Assembly (NCBI GenBank): GCA_946612055.1
Contig: CAMOEH010000034.1
Coordinates: 1-6,318, forward strand
From: an uncultured Bacillota bacterium
GTDB taxonomy: Bacteria; Bacillota_I; Bacilli_A; RFN20; CAG-826
DNA length: 6,318 bases
Direction: 5' to 3'
The notes under the pieces are model-generated. The model ran no database searches. It saw only the letters and a list, made by a program, of their open reading frames with translations, and was not told where the DNA came from. A program made the position numbers and the translations under genes. Shown here piece by piece: positions 1-6,064 of the stretch (its first letter is position 1; every line of letters begins with the position of its first letter).

Positions 1-1
1 C

Positions 2-166
2 CTTTGGTCATGCTTTGTCTGGACAACCCTACTGGCCTTTTGTTTCCATTTCCAATTCTTTGCGAAGAAAACAGAAAGCATTTGGTTCATCTTGATTGTT
101 GGCGTGCCATTACAAGTCATCATGATTCTAGCGATGAACATCCACCGTAAAAGGGATTTGAAATGA
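2..166 (+). CDS. C-terminal fragment of an unidentified membrane protein (5' end outside window)
   Basis: An open frame runs from the window edge to the TGA at 164-166 and gives 54 residues. The translation holds two hydrophobic stretches: about residues 1-20, rich in Trp, Phe and Leu, and about residues 27-47 (from IWFILIVGVP onward). A short polar turn (AKKTES) separates them and the tail is basic (HRKRDLK). This is a membrane hairpin with a probably cytoplasmic C-terminus by the positive-inside rule. The family cannot be named from this fragment. The stop overlaps the start of the patatin gene as ATGA (163-166), so the two genes are probably co-transcribed and translationally coupled. The hydrophobic pattern and the overlap support a real gene end; the function is unknown. 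Confidence 0.6.
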   Translation, partial: LWSCFVWTTLLAFCFHFQFFAKKTESIWFILIVGVPLQVIMILAMNIHRKRDLK

Positions 167-1356
167 AGCGAGCCTTGGTTTTATGCGGAGGTGGATCTCT
201 CGGTTCTTTTGAAATTGGCGTTTGGAAATATCTTCGCGAAATCGGGATGGATTTCCAAATCGTCACCGGAACCTCAATCGGGGCAATCAATGGGGCGATG
301 GTAGCCGCGGATCGCTTTGATGAAGCGATTGCCATGTGGCAAAGCATCTCCGTCAACAAAGTCATCAAAGATGGCATCGATATCGATCGCAATTTCCTTT
401 ATGACCATTTCGATTTGAACCCTTCTTCTCCTTTCTCGCGCTTTTTGAAAACATATGCCAAAACCAAAGGTTGCGACGTAACGCCTTTAAAATCGATGTT
501 GATTGAGGTTATCGAACCTTTAAAAGTTAATAATAGCCCTCGAAAGCTTGGCATCGTCTTGTGTTCTTATCCTTCTTTTTCTGAACTCGATGTCCTCGTC
601 AATGACCTTCGTGAAGACCAAGTGGTCGATTATTTGATGGCTTCGGCTTCTTGTTATCCCGTTTTCCCCGTCTATTCCATCGGCAAGAAGAAATACGTCG
701 ATGGCGGATGGAAAAACAATCTTCCGATCGATTACGCCTTGCGCCTCGGCGCGGATGAAGTCATCGCCGTGATGCTAAATTCGATTCCCGCTGCCCAGAA
801 AAGAGAATATTTCTCGTTGCCGAACGTCAAAGTCATCTATCCTTCCTGCAGCCAAGGATCGATGCTCAATTTCTCCCAATCTTTGATCGAGCCCAATATC
901 GAAATGGGATATCTTGATGGCAAAAAGGCCTTCGGGGAGCTTTTCGGCAATGCCTATTTCTTTCTTCCGTCTCCAAAATTAAAAGAATTAGCCCATCTCC
1001 ATTTCTTAGAAATGATGAAAGATGGCGCGCTTTCTTTTCATCGTCACGCGAAGATTCTTCTTAAAGAAGCAAGGCGTCCAACGGAAGGAAATGAGATCAA
1101 TCTATTCCTTCTTAATCTTGAACGTTTGTTGAAACTATATGAGGTTCCTGCCCTCCACCAATTCGGGATTGAGGAAGCCATCCACTTGCTTTCTAGTCGC
1201 ATCGTAAACGACACGGAAAATTCCTCGCTTCAAAAAGCAAATCTCAAAAAGATGTTTCTTACCTATCAAAAGAAAGGAAAAGGCGAGGTTAGGATCCCCG
1301 CCTTAGATCGATATCTATTCAAAGAATTAACTGCGGACGTTGGTCACGGAATATAG
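163..1356 (+). CDS. Patatin-like phospholipase family protein
   Basis: A 397-residue predicted serine lipid acyl hydrolase with a Ser-Asp dyad. The oxyanion-hole motif GGGSLG is at residues 9-14, the nucleophile elbow GTSIG is at 36-40 with Ser38 as nucleophile, and the D-G-G motif is at 180-182 with Asp180 as catalytic acid. The ASASCYPVFP segment at about 160-169 matches the family's conserved stretch before the Asp. All key residues are present, so the enzyme should be active on phospholipid or other acyl esters; the substrate is not readable. The patatin domain covers about residues 4-205. The remaining roughly 190 residues look mostly helical and polar and were not matched to a known domain. 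There is no signal peptide, so it is probably cytosolic or at the inner face of the membrane. The ATG at 163 is preceded by AAGGGA (151-156), spacing 6, and overlaps the upstream membrane gene by ATGA. The last 30 bp overlap the convergent lipoprotein gene. No + strand terminator was seen after the TAG. Confidence 0.92.
   Translation: MKRALVLCGGGSLGSFEIGVWKYLREIGMDFQIVTGTSIGAINGAMVAADRFDEAIAMWQSISVNKVIKDGIDIDRNFLYDHFDLNPSSPFSRFLKTYAKTKGCDVTPLKSMLIEVIEPLKVNNSPRKLGIVLCSYPSFSELDVLVNDLREDQVVDYLMASASCYPVFPVYSIGKKKYVDGGWKNNLPIDYALRLGADEVIAVMLNSIPAAQKREYFSLPNVKVIYPSCSQGSMLNFSQSLIEPNIEMGYLDGKKAFGELFGNAYFFLPSPKLKELAHLHFLEMMKDGALSFHRHAKILLKEARRPTEGNEINLFLLNLERLLKLYEVPALHQFGIEEAIHLLSSRIVNDTENSSLQKANLKKMFLTYQKKGKGEVRIPALDRYLFKELTADVGHGI
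1267..1304 (-). terminator. Probable intrinsic terminator of the lipoprotein gene, inside patatin codons
   Basis: Read on the - strand, AAGGCGGGG (1304-1296) pairs with CCTCGCCTT (1288-1280). This gives a 9-bp stem with one G-U pair and the 7-nt loop ATCCTAA. The 3' side continues as TTCCTTTCTTTTG (1279-1267), an interrupted T-tract. The hairpin begins about 22 nt after the lipoprotein stop codon, the usual place for a Rho-independent terminator. The whole element lies in the + strand coding sequence of the patatin gene. The C-interrupted tail makes its strength uncertain. Confidence 0.6.
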
Positions 1357-1992
1357 ATATAGTGCAAAGGAAGATTCATTGGTCAAAGCAAAGCTTCCCG
1401 AGGTGATTTCCGCTTTATAGAGAATGGTCTTTTGATCTTCGGAGATCGTCGATTCCAAGGTGACGGCTTCTCCTTCCATCCCGCCATCATAAACGGTAGG
1501 AACGCCCGTGAAATCCCCATTGGTAGTAGCGTTACGCTTCACGGTGAATTCCAAATGGGTGACATAGCCCGAAGTCAAATAGAAATAAGATTCGAGCTTT
1601 TTCATTTGGATCGTGCCTTCATGATCTCCGCCACCACGCTGGATCAAATCGCCATGGAATGAGATGGTGTTATTGAGGTGATCGGTCGTCGAGAAATCGA
1701 AATCGTAATTGTAAGCACTTCCCGTCGTAGTTGGGATATCCTCGAGGGTTAAGACCCAATCACCCCAACTTTCTTGCTCGCTGCCACTAGGTGAAGAAGT
1801 CTCTTGGCTACTTTCTTGAGAAGAGGCCTCTTCTTCCGAAGTCGATGGATCAATTGAGGAAATTGTTTCCGAAGAAGGGGCTATTTCTGAGGAAGAAGTC
1901 TCCTCTTCGCTTGGTTGAGGAGTCGGCGTTTCTTTAGAAGTGCAAGAAACTAGCAGCAAGAGGACTGCTGGGATAAGGAATGCTCTTTTCAT
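1327..1992 (-). CDS. Putative secreted lipoprotein with Ser/Glu-rich linker, function unknown
   Basis: A 221-residue predicted lipoprotein. The N-terminus has a short basic region (MKR), a hydrophobic core (about 5-15) and the lipobox LVSC, so Cys17 should be diacylated after signal peptidase II cleavage and the protein held on the outer face of the membrane. Residues 18-75 are a low-complexity Ser/Glu/Thr/Pro linker. Residues 76-221 form a polar, aromatic-rich region that reads like a beta-sandwich (for example YNYDFDF, SYFYLTSGYV, FALYLYSVTN). I do not recognise the domain; a ligand- or glycan-binding role is possible but unsupported. The ATG at 1992 was chosen because it leaves a normal lipoprotein signal; the ATG at 2028, 12 codons upstream, lies above the promoter and would spoil the signal. 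No Shine-Dalgarno is present; a -10 box sits 6 nt upstream of the ATG. The 3' end overlaps the convergent patatin gene by 30 bp. Confidence 0.85.
   Translation of the reverse strand: MKRAFLIPAVLLLLVSCTSKETPTPQPSEEETSSSEIAPSSETISSIDPSTSEEEASSQESSQETSSPSGSEQESWGDWVLTLEDIPTTTGSAYNYDFDFSTTDHLNNTISFHGDLIQRGGGDHEGTIQMKKLESYFYLTSGYVTHLEFTVKRNATTNGDFTGVPTVYDGGMEGEAVTLESTISEDQKTILYKAEITSGSFALTNESSFALYLYSVTNVRS
1768..1941 (-). repeat. Low-complexity Ser/Glu-rich coding tract (lipoprotein linker)
   Basis: This stretch encodes residues 18-75 of the lipoprotein and is dominated by Ser and Glu with some Thr, Pro and Gln, in irregular short units such as SSE, SEEE and SSQE. It appears on the + strand as degenerate repeats of ttcttc, gaagaa and gaggaa type. 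It most likely acts as a flexible spacer through the cell wall. Such tracts can vary in length between strains by replication slippage, though no perfect long repeat is visible here. Confidence 0.75.
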
Positions 1993-1998
1993 ATTTTT

Positions 1999-2028
1999 AG
2001 TATAAAAGAGGAATGCCCTTAAAACCAA
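1999..2028 (-). promoter_or_regulatory. Promoter of the lipoprotein gene, probably giving a leaderless mRNA
   Basis: On the - strand a -35-like TTGGTT (2028-2023; 3 of 6 matches, with the strong TTG kept) is followed by an 18-bp spacer and the -10 box TATACT (2004-1999; 5 of 6). Only AAAAAT separates the -10 from the ATG at 1992, so a start 6-8 nt below the -10 falls on or next to the A of the ATG. There is no Shine-Dalgarno in that gap, consistent with a leaderless transcript. Confidence 0.6.
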
Positions 2029-2035
2029 TAATTGT

Positions 2036-2056
2036 TTCTTTTTTTCTTAAAAAGAA
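2036..2056. repeat. AT-rich 8-bp inverted repeat between divergent promoters
   Basis: TTCTTTTT (2036-2043) and AAAAAGAA (2049-2056) are perfect inverted copies separated by TTCTT. The element lies between the lipoprotein and pepF promoters and overlaps the putative pepF -35 region. It could be an operator, but a pyrimidine run followed by a purine run produces such repeats easily, so this is a weak call. Confidence 0.25.
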
Positions 2057-2075
2057 GAGGGGAAAGCGATATCCT
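2047..2075 (+). promoter_or_regulatory. Candidate pepF promoter
   Basis: TTAAAA (2047-2052; 4 of 6 to the -35 consensus), a 17-bp spacer and TATCCT (2070-2075; a -10 with the first two and last positions conserved). A start near 2082 would leave a leader of only about 11 nt containing the ribosome binding site GAGGTG (2083-2088), which ends 4 nt before the ATG at 2093. The position is sensible but the boxes are imperfect. Confidence 0.45.
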
Positions 2076-2092
2076 ATTGGTCGAGGTGTCTT

Positions 2093-3871
2093 ATGAATCA
2101 AAATTGCTGGGATTTATCCATTTTCTTCTCTAGCCAAGAAGAATTCGAACTCGCATTGAAGGAGTTCAAAGCCAAAGGAGACGAGCTTGCTTCTTATAAA
2201 GGAAAGCTTCACGAAGAATCGTCGTTATGCGAATTCCTTAAGAAAAGCAAAGAAACGGAGAAATTGTTCGCAAGATTATATTTCTACGCGGAGATGCTTT
2301 CTGACCGCGATAAGAAAAACGTCGAGAACGCGACTTTGCTGCGGAAAGTCCAACTCGCGGTCGCTTCTTTCTCCGAAGCCCTTTCTTTCCAAGAACCCGA
2401 GCTCATTGAGATCGGAGAAGAGAAAATCAATTCTTTCCTTGCCAAGCATAAAGAATTCGATGAATATTCCTTCTATTTCGAAAAGCTTTTCCGCGGCCAA
2501 CGCCATATCTTAAGCAAAGACAAAGAAAAATTGCTTTCTTCCTATTCGCCTTTGCTTGGGGAAGCCGGAACGCTATATTCCCAATTGACGGTTGCCGATT
2601 ATAAGCCGAAGAAAGTCATCCTTTCTGATGGAAAAGAAATCGAAGTCAACATGAGCAATTGGACTTCTTTGATCGCCCAAACGAAAAAAGAAGAGGACCG
2701 TGCAGCGATTTTTGAATCCTTATATTCCTATTACGACGAACATAAATCGGTCTATGGGGAAATTTATAATCTCAACCTTCAATCCCAATTGGCCGTCATG
2801 AAAAGCAGAGGGTATTCCTCCATTTTGGAATCCCATCTTTATGGCAACGCCATCCCGAAGGAAGTCTTCACCAATTTGATCGATGTCGCCTCTAATGGCA
2901 GCGAGCCATTGAAAAAATATTACAAATTAAGACAAAAGGCTTTGGGTTTAACCGCCCATCGTTCCTATGACCGCTTCCTCCACCTCGCCGAAGCCGATAA
3001 GAAATATAGTTACGATGAAGCCAAGCAGCTTTTCTTCGATTCTTTATCGTCCTTCCCCAAGGATTTTCAAGAGAAAGCGCGCGAAGTTCTAAAAGAAGGA
3101 TATGTCGATGTCTATCCTGGCCCAGGAAAAAGGACCGGAGCCTATTCTAATGGCGGATATGACTATCACCCCTTCATCCTTTTGAATTTCATGGGCGAAC
3201 TCAATGACGTTTTCACGCTTGCTCATGAAGCCGGCCATTCGATCCATACCCTCTATAGCGAGGAAGCCCAGCCGACATTGAAACAAGATTACACGATCTT
3301 CGTCGCGGAAATCGCCTCGACATTCAATGAACATAATCTTTTAGATTATCTTCTTACCCATGAAAAGCTCTCTCGTGAAGATAAAATCTTCCTGTTGCAG
3401 AAAGCCATCGACGAAATCTGCTCCACTTTCTACCGTCAAACCTTATTCGCCCATTACGAATATGAGGTTTCTAAGCTTGCCGAAAATGGACAGCCGATCA
3501 ATTACCAAGGGCTATCCGAAATCATGGTTCGCCTTTATAAAAGCTATTACGGCATCGATATCGAAGAAGAGAAGGTCAAACCTTTGGTTTGGGCTTATAT
3601 CCCCCACTTGTTCTATTCGCCTTTCTATGTCTATCAATATGCGACTTCTTTCACCTCGTCGATGCTAATCTATGAACGCGTCAAAAACAAAGAAGAAGGC
3701 GCTTTCGAGCAATATATCAATCTCCTCCGTTCGGGCGGAAGCGATTTCCCCGTCGAGCAAGTGAAGAAAGCCGGCGTTGATTTGACTAGCAAAGAGCCTT
3801 TCCTTGCCGTCATCCGCAGAATGGAAGACCTCGTCAATCAGCTCGAAGCCATCCTTGAGGAGAAGCGTTGA
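2093..3871 (+). CDS. pepF: Oligoendopeptidase F (M3 family zinc metallopeptidase)
   Basis: A 592-residue cytosolic zinc endopeptidase that cleaves short peptides, typically in peptide nutrition or turnover of signal-peptide and other fragments. The length fits the family (about 600). Residues 1 to about 190 form the helical N-terminal oligopeptidase F lobe and about 200-580 the M3 catalytic domain. The zinc motif HEAGH is at 378-382, with His378 and His382 as ligands and Glu379 as the general base; Glu406 in the AEIASTFNEH segment is the third ligand. The preceding TGAYSNGGYDYHPF stretch and the C-terminal FYVYQYATSF segment are hallmarks of PepF. No signal peptide is present. The ATG at 2093 has the site GAGGTG at 2083-2088. 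The flavodoxin gene follows 52 bp downstream with no terminator between, so read-through is likely. The active site is intact and nothing is truncated. Confidence 0.96.
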   Translation: MNQNCWDLSIFFSSQEEFELALKEFKAKGDELASYKGKLHEESSLCEFLKKSKETEKLFARLYFYAEMLSDRDKKNVENATLLRKVQLAVASFSEALSFQEPELIEIGEEKINSFLAKHKEFDEYSFYFEKLFRGQRHILSKDKEKLLSSYSPLLGEAGTLYSQLTVADYKPKKVILSDGKEIEVNMSNWTSLIAQTKKEEDRAAIFESLYSYYDEHKSVYGEIYNLNLQSQLAVMKSRGYSSILESHLYGNAIPKEVFTNLIDVASNGSEPLKKYYKLRQKALGLTAHRSYDRFLHLAEADKKYSYDEAKQLFFDSLSSFPKDFQEKAREVLKEGYVDVYPGPGKRTGAYSNGGYDYHPFILLNFMGELNDVFTLAHEAGHSIHTLYSEEAQPTLKQDYTIFVAEIASTFNEHNLLDYLLTHEKLSREDKIFLLQKAIDEICSTFYRQTLFAHYEYEVSKLAENGQPINYQGLSEIMVRLYKSYYGIDIEEEKVKPLVWAYIPHLFYSPFYVYQYATSFTSSMLIYERVKNKEEGAFEQYINLLRSGGSDFPVEQVKKAGVDLTSKEPFLAVIRRMEDLVNQLEAILEEKR

Positions 3872-3874
3872 TTC

Positions 3875-3903
3875 TTCCTAAGCGAAAGAAAAAGACCTAC
3901 AAT
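3875..3903 (+). promoter_or_regulatory. Candidate internal promoter before the flavodoxin gene
   Basis: In the 52-bp gap after pepF, TTCCTA (3875-3880; weak -35, 3 of 6), a 17-bp spacer and TACAAT (3898-3903; 5 of 6) form a plausible promoter. A start near 3910 would give a leader of about 14 nt with GGAG at 3914-3917, 6 nt before the ATG at 3924. The good -10 and site position support it; the -35 is poor, so the flavodoxin may depend partly on pepF read-through. Confidence 0.4.
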
Positions 3904-3923
3904 ATATTGACACGGAGTTCCTT

Positions 3924-4472
3924 ATGAGCAAAAAAATCCTAATCGCTTATTTCAGCCATGGCGGGGAGAATCTCGTCGACGATTCGATCCAAGATATCGG
4001 CGAAGAAGGCAATACCGCCAAAATCGCGAAAGCATTGAAAGAGGCTTTGGCCTTCCTCGATGTCGAAAGCGATCTCTTCGAAATCGATCCAATGATCCCC
4101 TACCCCTATCTTTACGATGAAACCGTCGCTAGAGCCAAAGAAGAAAAAGCCCAGGGAGCGCGCCCTTTAATCGAAAACGGCCCCGCTTCTTTTCAAGACT
4201 ACGATCTCGTCTTCTTAGGCTATCCCAACTGGTGGGGAAGCGTCCCCATGCCAGTGATGACGTTCTTGGACAATCACGATTTCACCAATAAGACCGTCAT
4301 CCCCTTCATCACCCATGGCGGACAACTATTCATGTATTCGTTAGAAGAGATCCGGCGCGAAGTCCCCAAAGCCGAAGTCATTGAGGGCTTTGCCGTCGCG
4401 GCCGCTTATATGGATACTGGGGCTCTTAAGATTGCCGATTGGCTTTCCGAGCATTCCGACTTATTCCTATAA
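3924..4472 (+). CDS. Flavodoxin-like protein (flavodoxin_4 type)
   Basis: A 182-residue flavodoxin-fold protein expected to bind FMN and act in electron transfer or NAD(P)H-dependent reduction in the cytosol. The N-terminal strand and phosphate-binding region reads LIAYFSHGGEN (6-16) followed by GNTAKIA (29-35). The extra loop of about a dozen residues between the two halves is common in this sub-type. Other family features are PYPYLYDETVARAKEE (59-74), the flavin-stacking region GYPNWWGSVPMPV (99-111) with two Trp, and PFITHGG (127-133). The length is normal for a stand-alone domain and there is no signal peptide. It sits downstream of pepF on the same strand, and its transcript ends at the strong hairpin at 4487. 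Whether it is an electron carrier or a small quinone/nitro-reductase cannot be decided from sequence alone. Confidence 0.9.
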   Translation: MSKKILIAYFSHGGENLVDDSIQDIGEEGNTAKIAKALKEALAFLDVESDLFEIDPMIPYPYLYDETVARAKEEKAQGARPLIENGPASFQDYDLVFLGYPNWWGSVPMPVMTFLDNHDFTNKTVIPFITHGGQLFMYSLEEIRREVPKAEVIEGFAVAAAYMDTGALKIADWLSEHSDLFL

Positions 4473-4480
4473 TCTTCGAC

Positions 4481-4519
4481 AAGCAAAAATCCCCGAGCGC
4501 GAACTTGGGGATTTCTTTT
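4481..4519. terminator. Strong intrinsic terminator, probably bidirectional
   Basis: AAATCCCCGAG (4487-4497) pairs with CTTGGGGATTT (4504-4514). This is an 11-bp stem with one G-U pair on the + strand and the loop CGCGAA. On the + strand it is followed by CTTTT (4515-4519) and lies 14 nt after the flavodoxin stop. On the - strand the 3' arm ends in GGGGATTTTT followed by GCTTG, so it can also stop transcripts from the HAD/PD-(D/E)XK pair arriving from the right, leaving them a 3' UTR of about 150 nt. Confidence 0.85.
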
Positions 4520-4663
4520 GGCTTTATTGGCTTATTTGGCGTAGGCGGTGAATTGGCCCATTCGGCAACAACATGAGCGCCCATTGCTGTCGCGGTCGTC
4601 AAATACTGATGGAGAACACAATCCCCAACGGACATTATCGTTAATGAAAAGAAAATCGAACGC

Positions 4664-5413
4664 TTAGAAATTTTTATACGGCAGCATCTTTTCCAGCAAG
4701 ACGGCATTGATTAGGGAAGGGTCATCGTGGCAATAACGGTTTTCGATGAAAGGCGAAGAAAGGACTTTCTTGGCGATTTCCCTGCGGATCCTTTTGGCCT
4801 CGCTTCTGCTTTTCCCTTTTAGGAACAAGGAAAGATGATTTTGATTGAATCCGCCTTGAGAATGAATGATGGCATCAAAAGCCTCCTCAATCGCAGGATC
4901 AATTTCTTCGTCAAGATAATCGTCAAAAGTTTTGCAATCGCGGTCAATCATCGCGTAGAGATATCCCCGTTGATGGCAAAAGGAAGCTAAGGCTTCATAT
5001 TTCGCGATCGATTCGTCTTGGCACATCCCCAAAATCGATTTCATTTCAATGATCGCGATATAGCCTTGCTTCGTATAAAGGAGGAAATCCGGATAATAAG
5101 GGCTTTCTTTCTTCGCCCAATATTTTCGGTATGGCAAGATGAAATTCTGGCCTCGGATGCTAGAAACGATACCCGTTGAAGCGGCAAAAGTTGCAAATTT
5201 GACTTCGTGGAAATCGTTTAGAACCAAATCAAATCCGCGATCAGATTGGACGTGGATTAATCCAGTAGGAATGGCATCAGGGCTATTCAAGGCAAGGAAA
5301 TGATCTAACGAATAAGATTTCGGGTTTCCATTGCATAAAGAAAGGAGAAGACGAGCCTTCTTTTCGTCGATTTTATCGGCAAAACACAGCTTCGTAACGC
5401 TTCCTTTTCTCAT
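4664..5413 (-). CDS. Unrecognised protein with PD-(D/E)XK nuclease-like motif
   Basis: A 249-residue protein I cannot assign to a named family. Its centre has the pattern of PD-(D/E)XK (restriction-endonuclease-like) nucleases: YYPDF with Asp109, then a hydrophobic strand ending in IEMKS with Glu123 and Lys125 (spacing D-x13-E-x-K). A following helix contains KYEALASFCHQRGY (138-151) and the next strand LYAMID (152-157). TnsA-type and type III restriction nuclease domains share this order. Glu70 (NDFHEVKFA) could be the additional helix-borne acid. The C-terminal part has a basic helix (KGKSRSEAKRIRREIAKK, about 199-216) that could touch nucleic acid. No signal peptide or membrane segment is present. 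The ATG at 5413 overlaps the HAD stop as ATGA (5410-5413) and has no Shine-Dalgarno, implying coupled translation. It could be a repair or defence nuclease or a non-catalytic relative; substrate and role are unknown. Confidence 0.75.
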   Translation of the reverse strand: MRKGSVTKLCFADKIDEKKARLLLSLCNGNPKSYSLDHFLALNSPDAIPTGLIHVQSDRGFDLVLNDFHEVKFATFAASTGIVSSIRGQNFILPYRKYWAKKESPYYPDFLLYTKQGYIAIIEMKSILGMCQDESIAKYEALASFCHQRGYLYAMIDRDCKTFDDYLDEEIDPAIEEAFDAIIHSQGGFNQNHLSLFLKGKSRSEAKRIRREIAKKVLSSPFIENRYCHDDPSLINAVLLEKMLPYKNF

Positions 5414-6048
5414 GCGAAAATGGATTTAGAAATGGCAAGAAGATCGGAAAATCGCGTTAATCTGGCATCGGGATTATTTGCTTTTCCAAAACCATAGCTA
5501 GCGTGAACAAAGGGGATGCCCGCTAGGCGCGTCTCGGCTTCATCTTTATCCGTATCTCCAACATAGATTGCTCGATCAAGATGGTTTTCTTCGATCAGTA
5601 GACGAATATTTTGATTCTTGGGCAAACCATTATCCCCCCAGCAAATATGGCCATCGAATCGATCTTCTAGATGCGTTCCGCCTAAAAAGGCTTCGATATA
5701 TCCTTTTTGGCAATTGGATAGAACATAGAGGAAATAACCTTCCTTTTTCAAAGCTGTCAACGTTTCTTCGACTCCTTCATAAAGAAGGCCTGGGTGATGA
5801 AGAATCTCTTCGTTTTCTTCTAAGGAACATTGTTCTAACAGGGCATATCGCTTTTCTTTCTCGAAATCGGGGAAAAGTTTATCGGCAATGCCGGTCATCG
5901 GAAGTCCCATGCAAGAACGCATCGCTTCCGGGGTGACCAAATCCTTTTTCCCGAGTAAGCGGAAAAGCGTTTTGCTCCAGCTTTTGGCAACTTCAGCCGA
6001 GGCATCCCACAGGGTGCCATCCAAATCGAAAATGATCCCTTTTTTCAT
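5410..6048 (-). CDS. HAD superfamily hydrolase, subfamily IA (phosphatase-like)
   Basis: A 212-residue haloacid dehalogenase-type phosphohydrolase, cytosolic and Mg-dependent. Motif I is DLDGT (8-12), with Asp8 as the nucleophile that becomes phosphorylated and Asp10 as acid/base. Motif II is VLSNCQ with Ser111-Asn112. Motif III is Lys144 in GLPKNQN. Motif IV is VGDTDKDEAE with Asp165 and Asp169 in a GDxxxD arrangement. Residues about 15-80 form the helical C1-type cap seen in phosphoglycolate phosphatase and PpaX-like enzymes. All catalytic residues are present. The substrate is open: phosphoglycolate, pyrophosphate or a sugar phosphate are all possible. The ATG at 6048 gives motif I at the normal distance from the N-terminus. 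The gene has no Shine-Dalgarno but an extended -10 only 7 nt upstream. Its stop overlaps the start of the downstream PD-(D/E)XK-like gene by ATGA, so the two form an operon. Confidence 0.93.
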   Translation of the reverse strand: MKKGIIFDLDGTLWDASAEVAKSWSKTLFRLLGKKDLVTPEAMRSCMGLPMTGIADKLFPDFEKEKRYALLEQCSLEENEEILHHPGLLYEGVEETLTALKKEGYFLYVLSNCQKGYIEAFLGGTHLEDRFDGHICWGDNGLPKNQNIRLLIEENHLDRAIYVGDTDKDEAETRLAGIPFVHASYGFGKANNPDARLTRFSDLLAISKSIFA

Positions 6049-6055
6049 CGGAGAG

Positions 6056-6064
6056 ATTATAGCA
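6056..6064 (-). promoter_or_regulatory. Extended -10 promoter of the HAD operon, probably leaderless
   Basis: On the - strand TGCTATAAT (6064-6056) is a perfect extended -10 element (TGn plus consensus TATAAT), which reduces the need for a -35 box; none is evident in the hairpin sequence upstream. CTCTCCG (6055-6049) then leads directly to the ATG at 6048, so transcription 7-8 nt below the -10 would begin at or beside the start codon. No ribosome binding site fits in the gap. Confidence 0.72.

Noticed and set aside
1993..2028. Upstream ATG at 2028 that would extend the lipoprotein by 12 residues
   Set aside because: The extension places polar and aromatic residues before a complete lipoprotein signal and lies across the probable -10 box; the ATG at 1992 gives a textbook signal.
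2187..2513. A 108-codon open frame inside pepF in another frame
   Set aside because: It is extremely rich in Ser, Arg and Lys, typical of an out-of-frame shadow, and lies wholly within an intact pepF.
3855..3880. Imperfect hairpin AGGAGAA/TTCTTCCT at the pepF stop as a terminator
   Set aside because: The stem needs a bulge and the sequence after it (AAGCGAAAG) has no T-tract, so read-through into the flavodoxin gene is more likely.
4520..4663. A tRNA or structured small RNA in the gap between the terminator and the nuclease-like gene
   Set aside because: No cloverleaf, T-loop consensus or convincing long stem was found on reading either strand.
4426..4707. A 93-codon open frame on the - strand
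   Set aside because: It overlaps the ends of both the flavodoxin and nuclease-like genes and runs through the terminator hairpin, and its translation looks like no protein family.
5568..5936. A 122-codon + strand open frame opposite the HAD gene
   Set aside because: It is fully antisense to a gene with all HAD motifs intact and has no recognisable content of its own.
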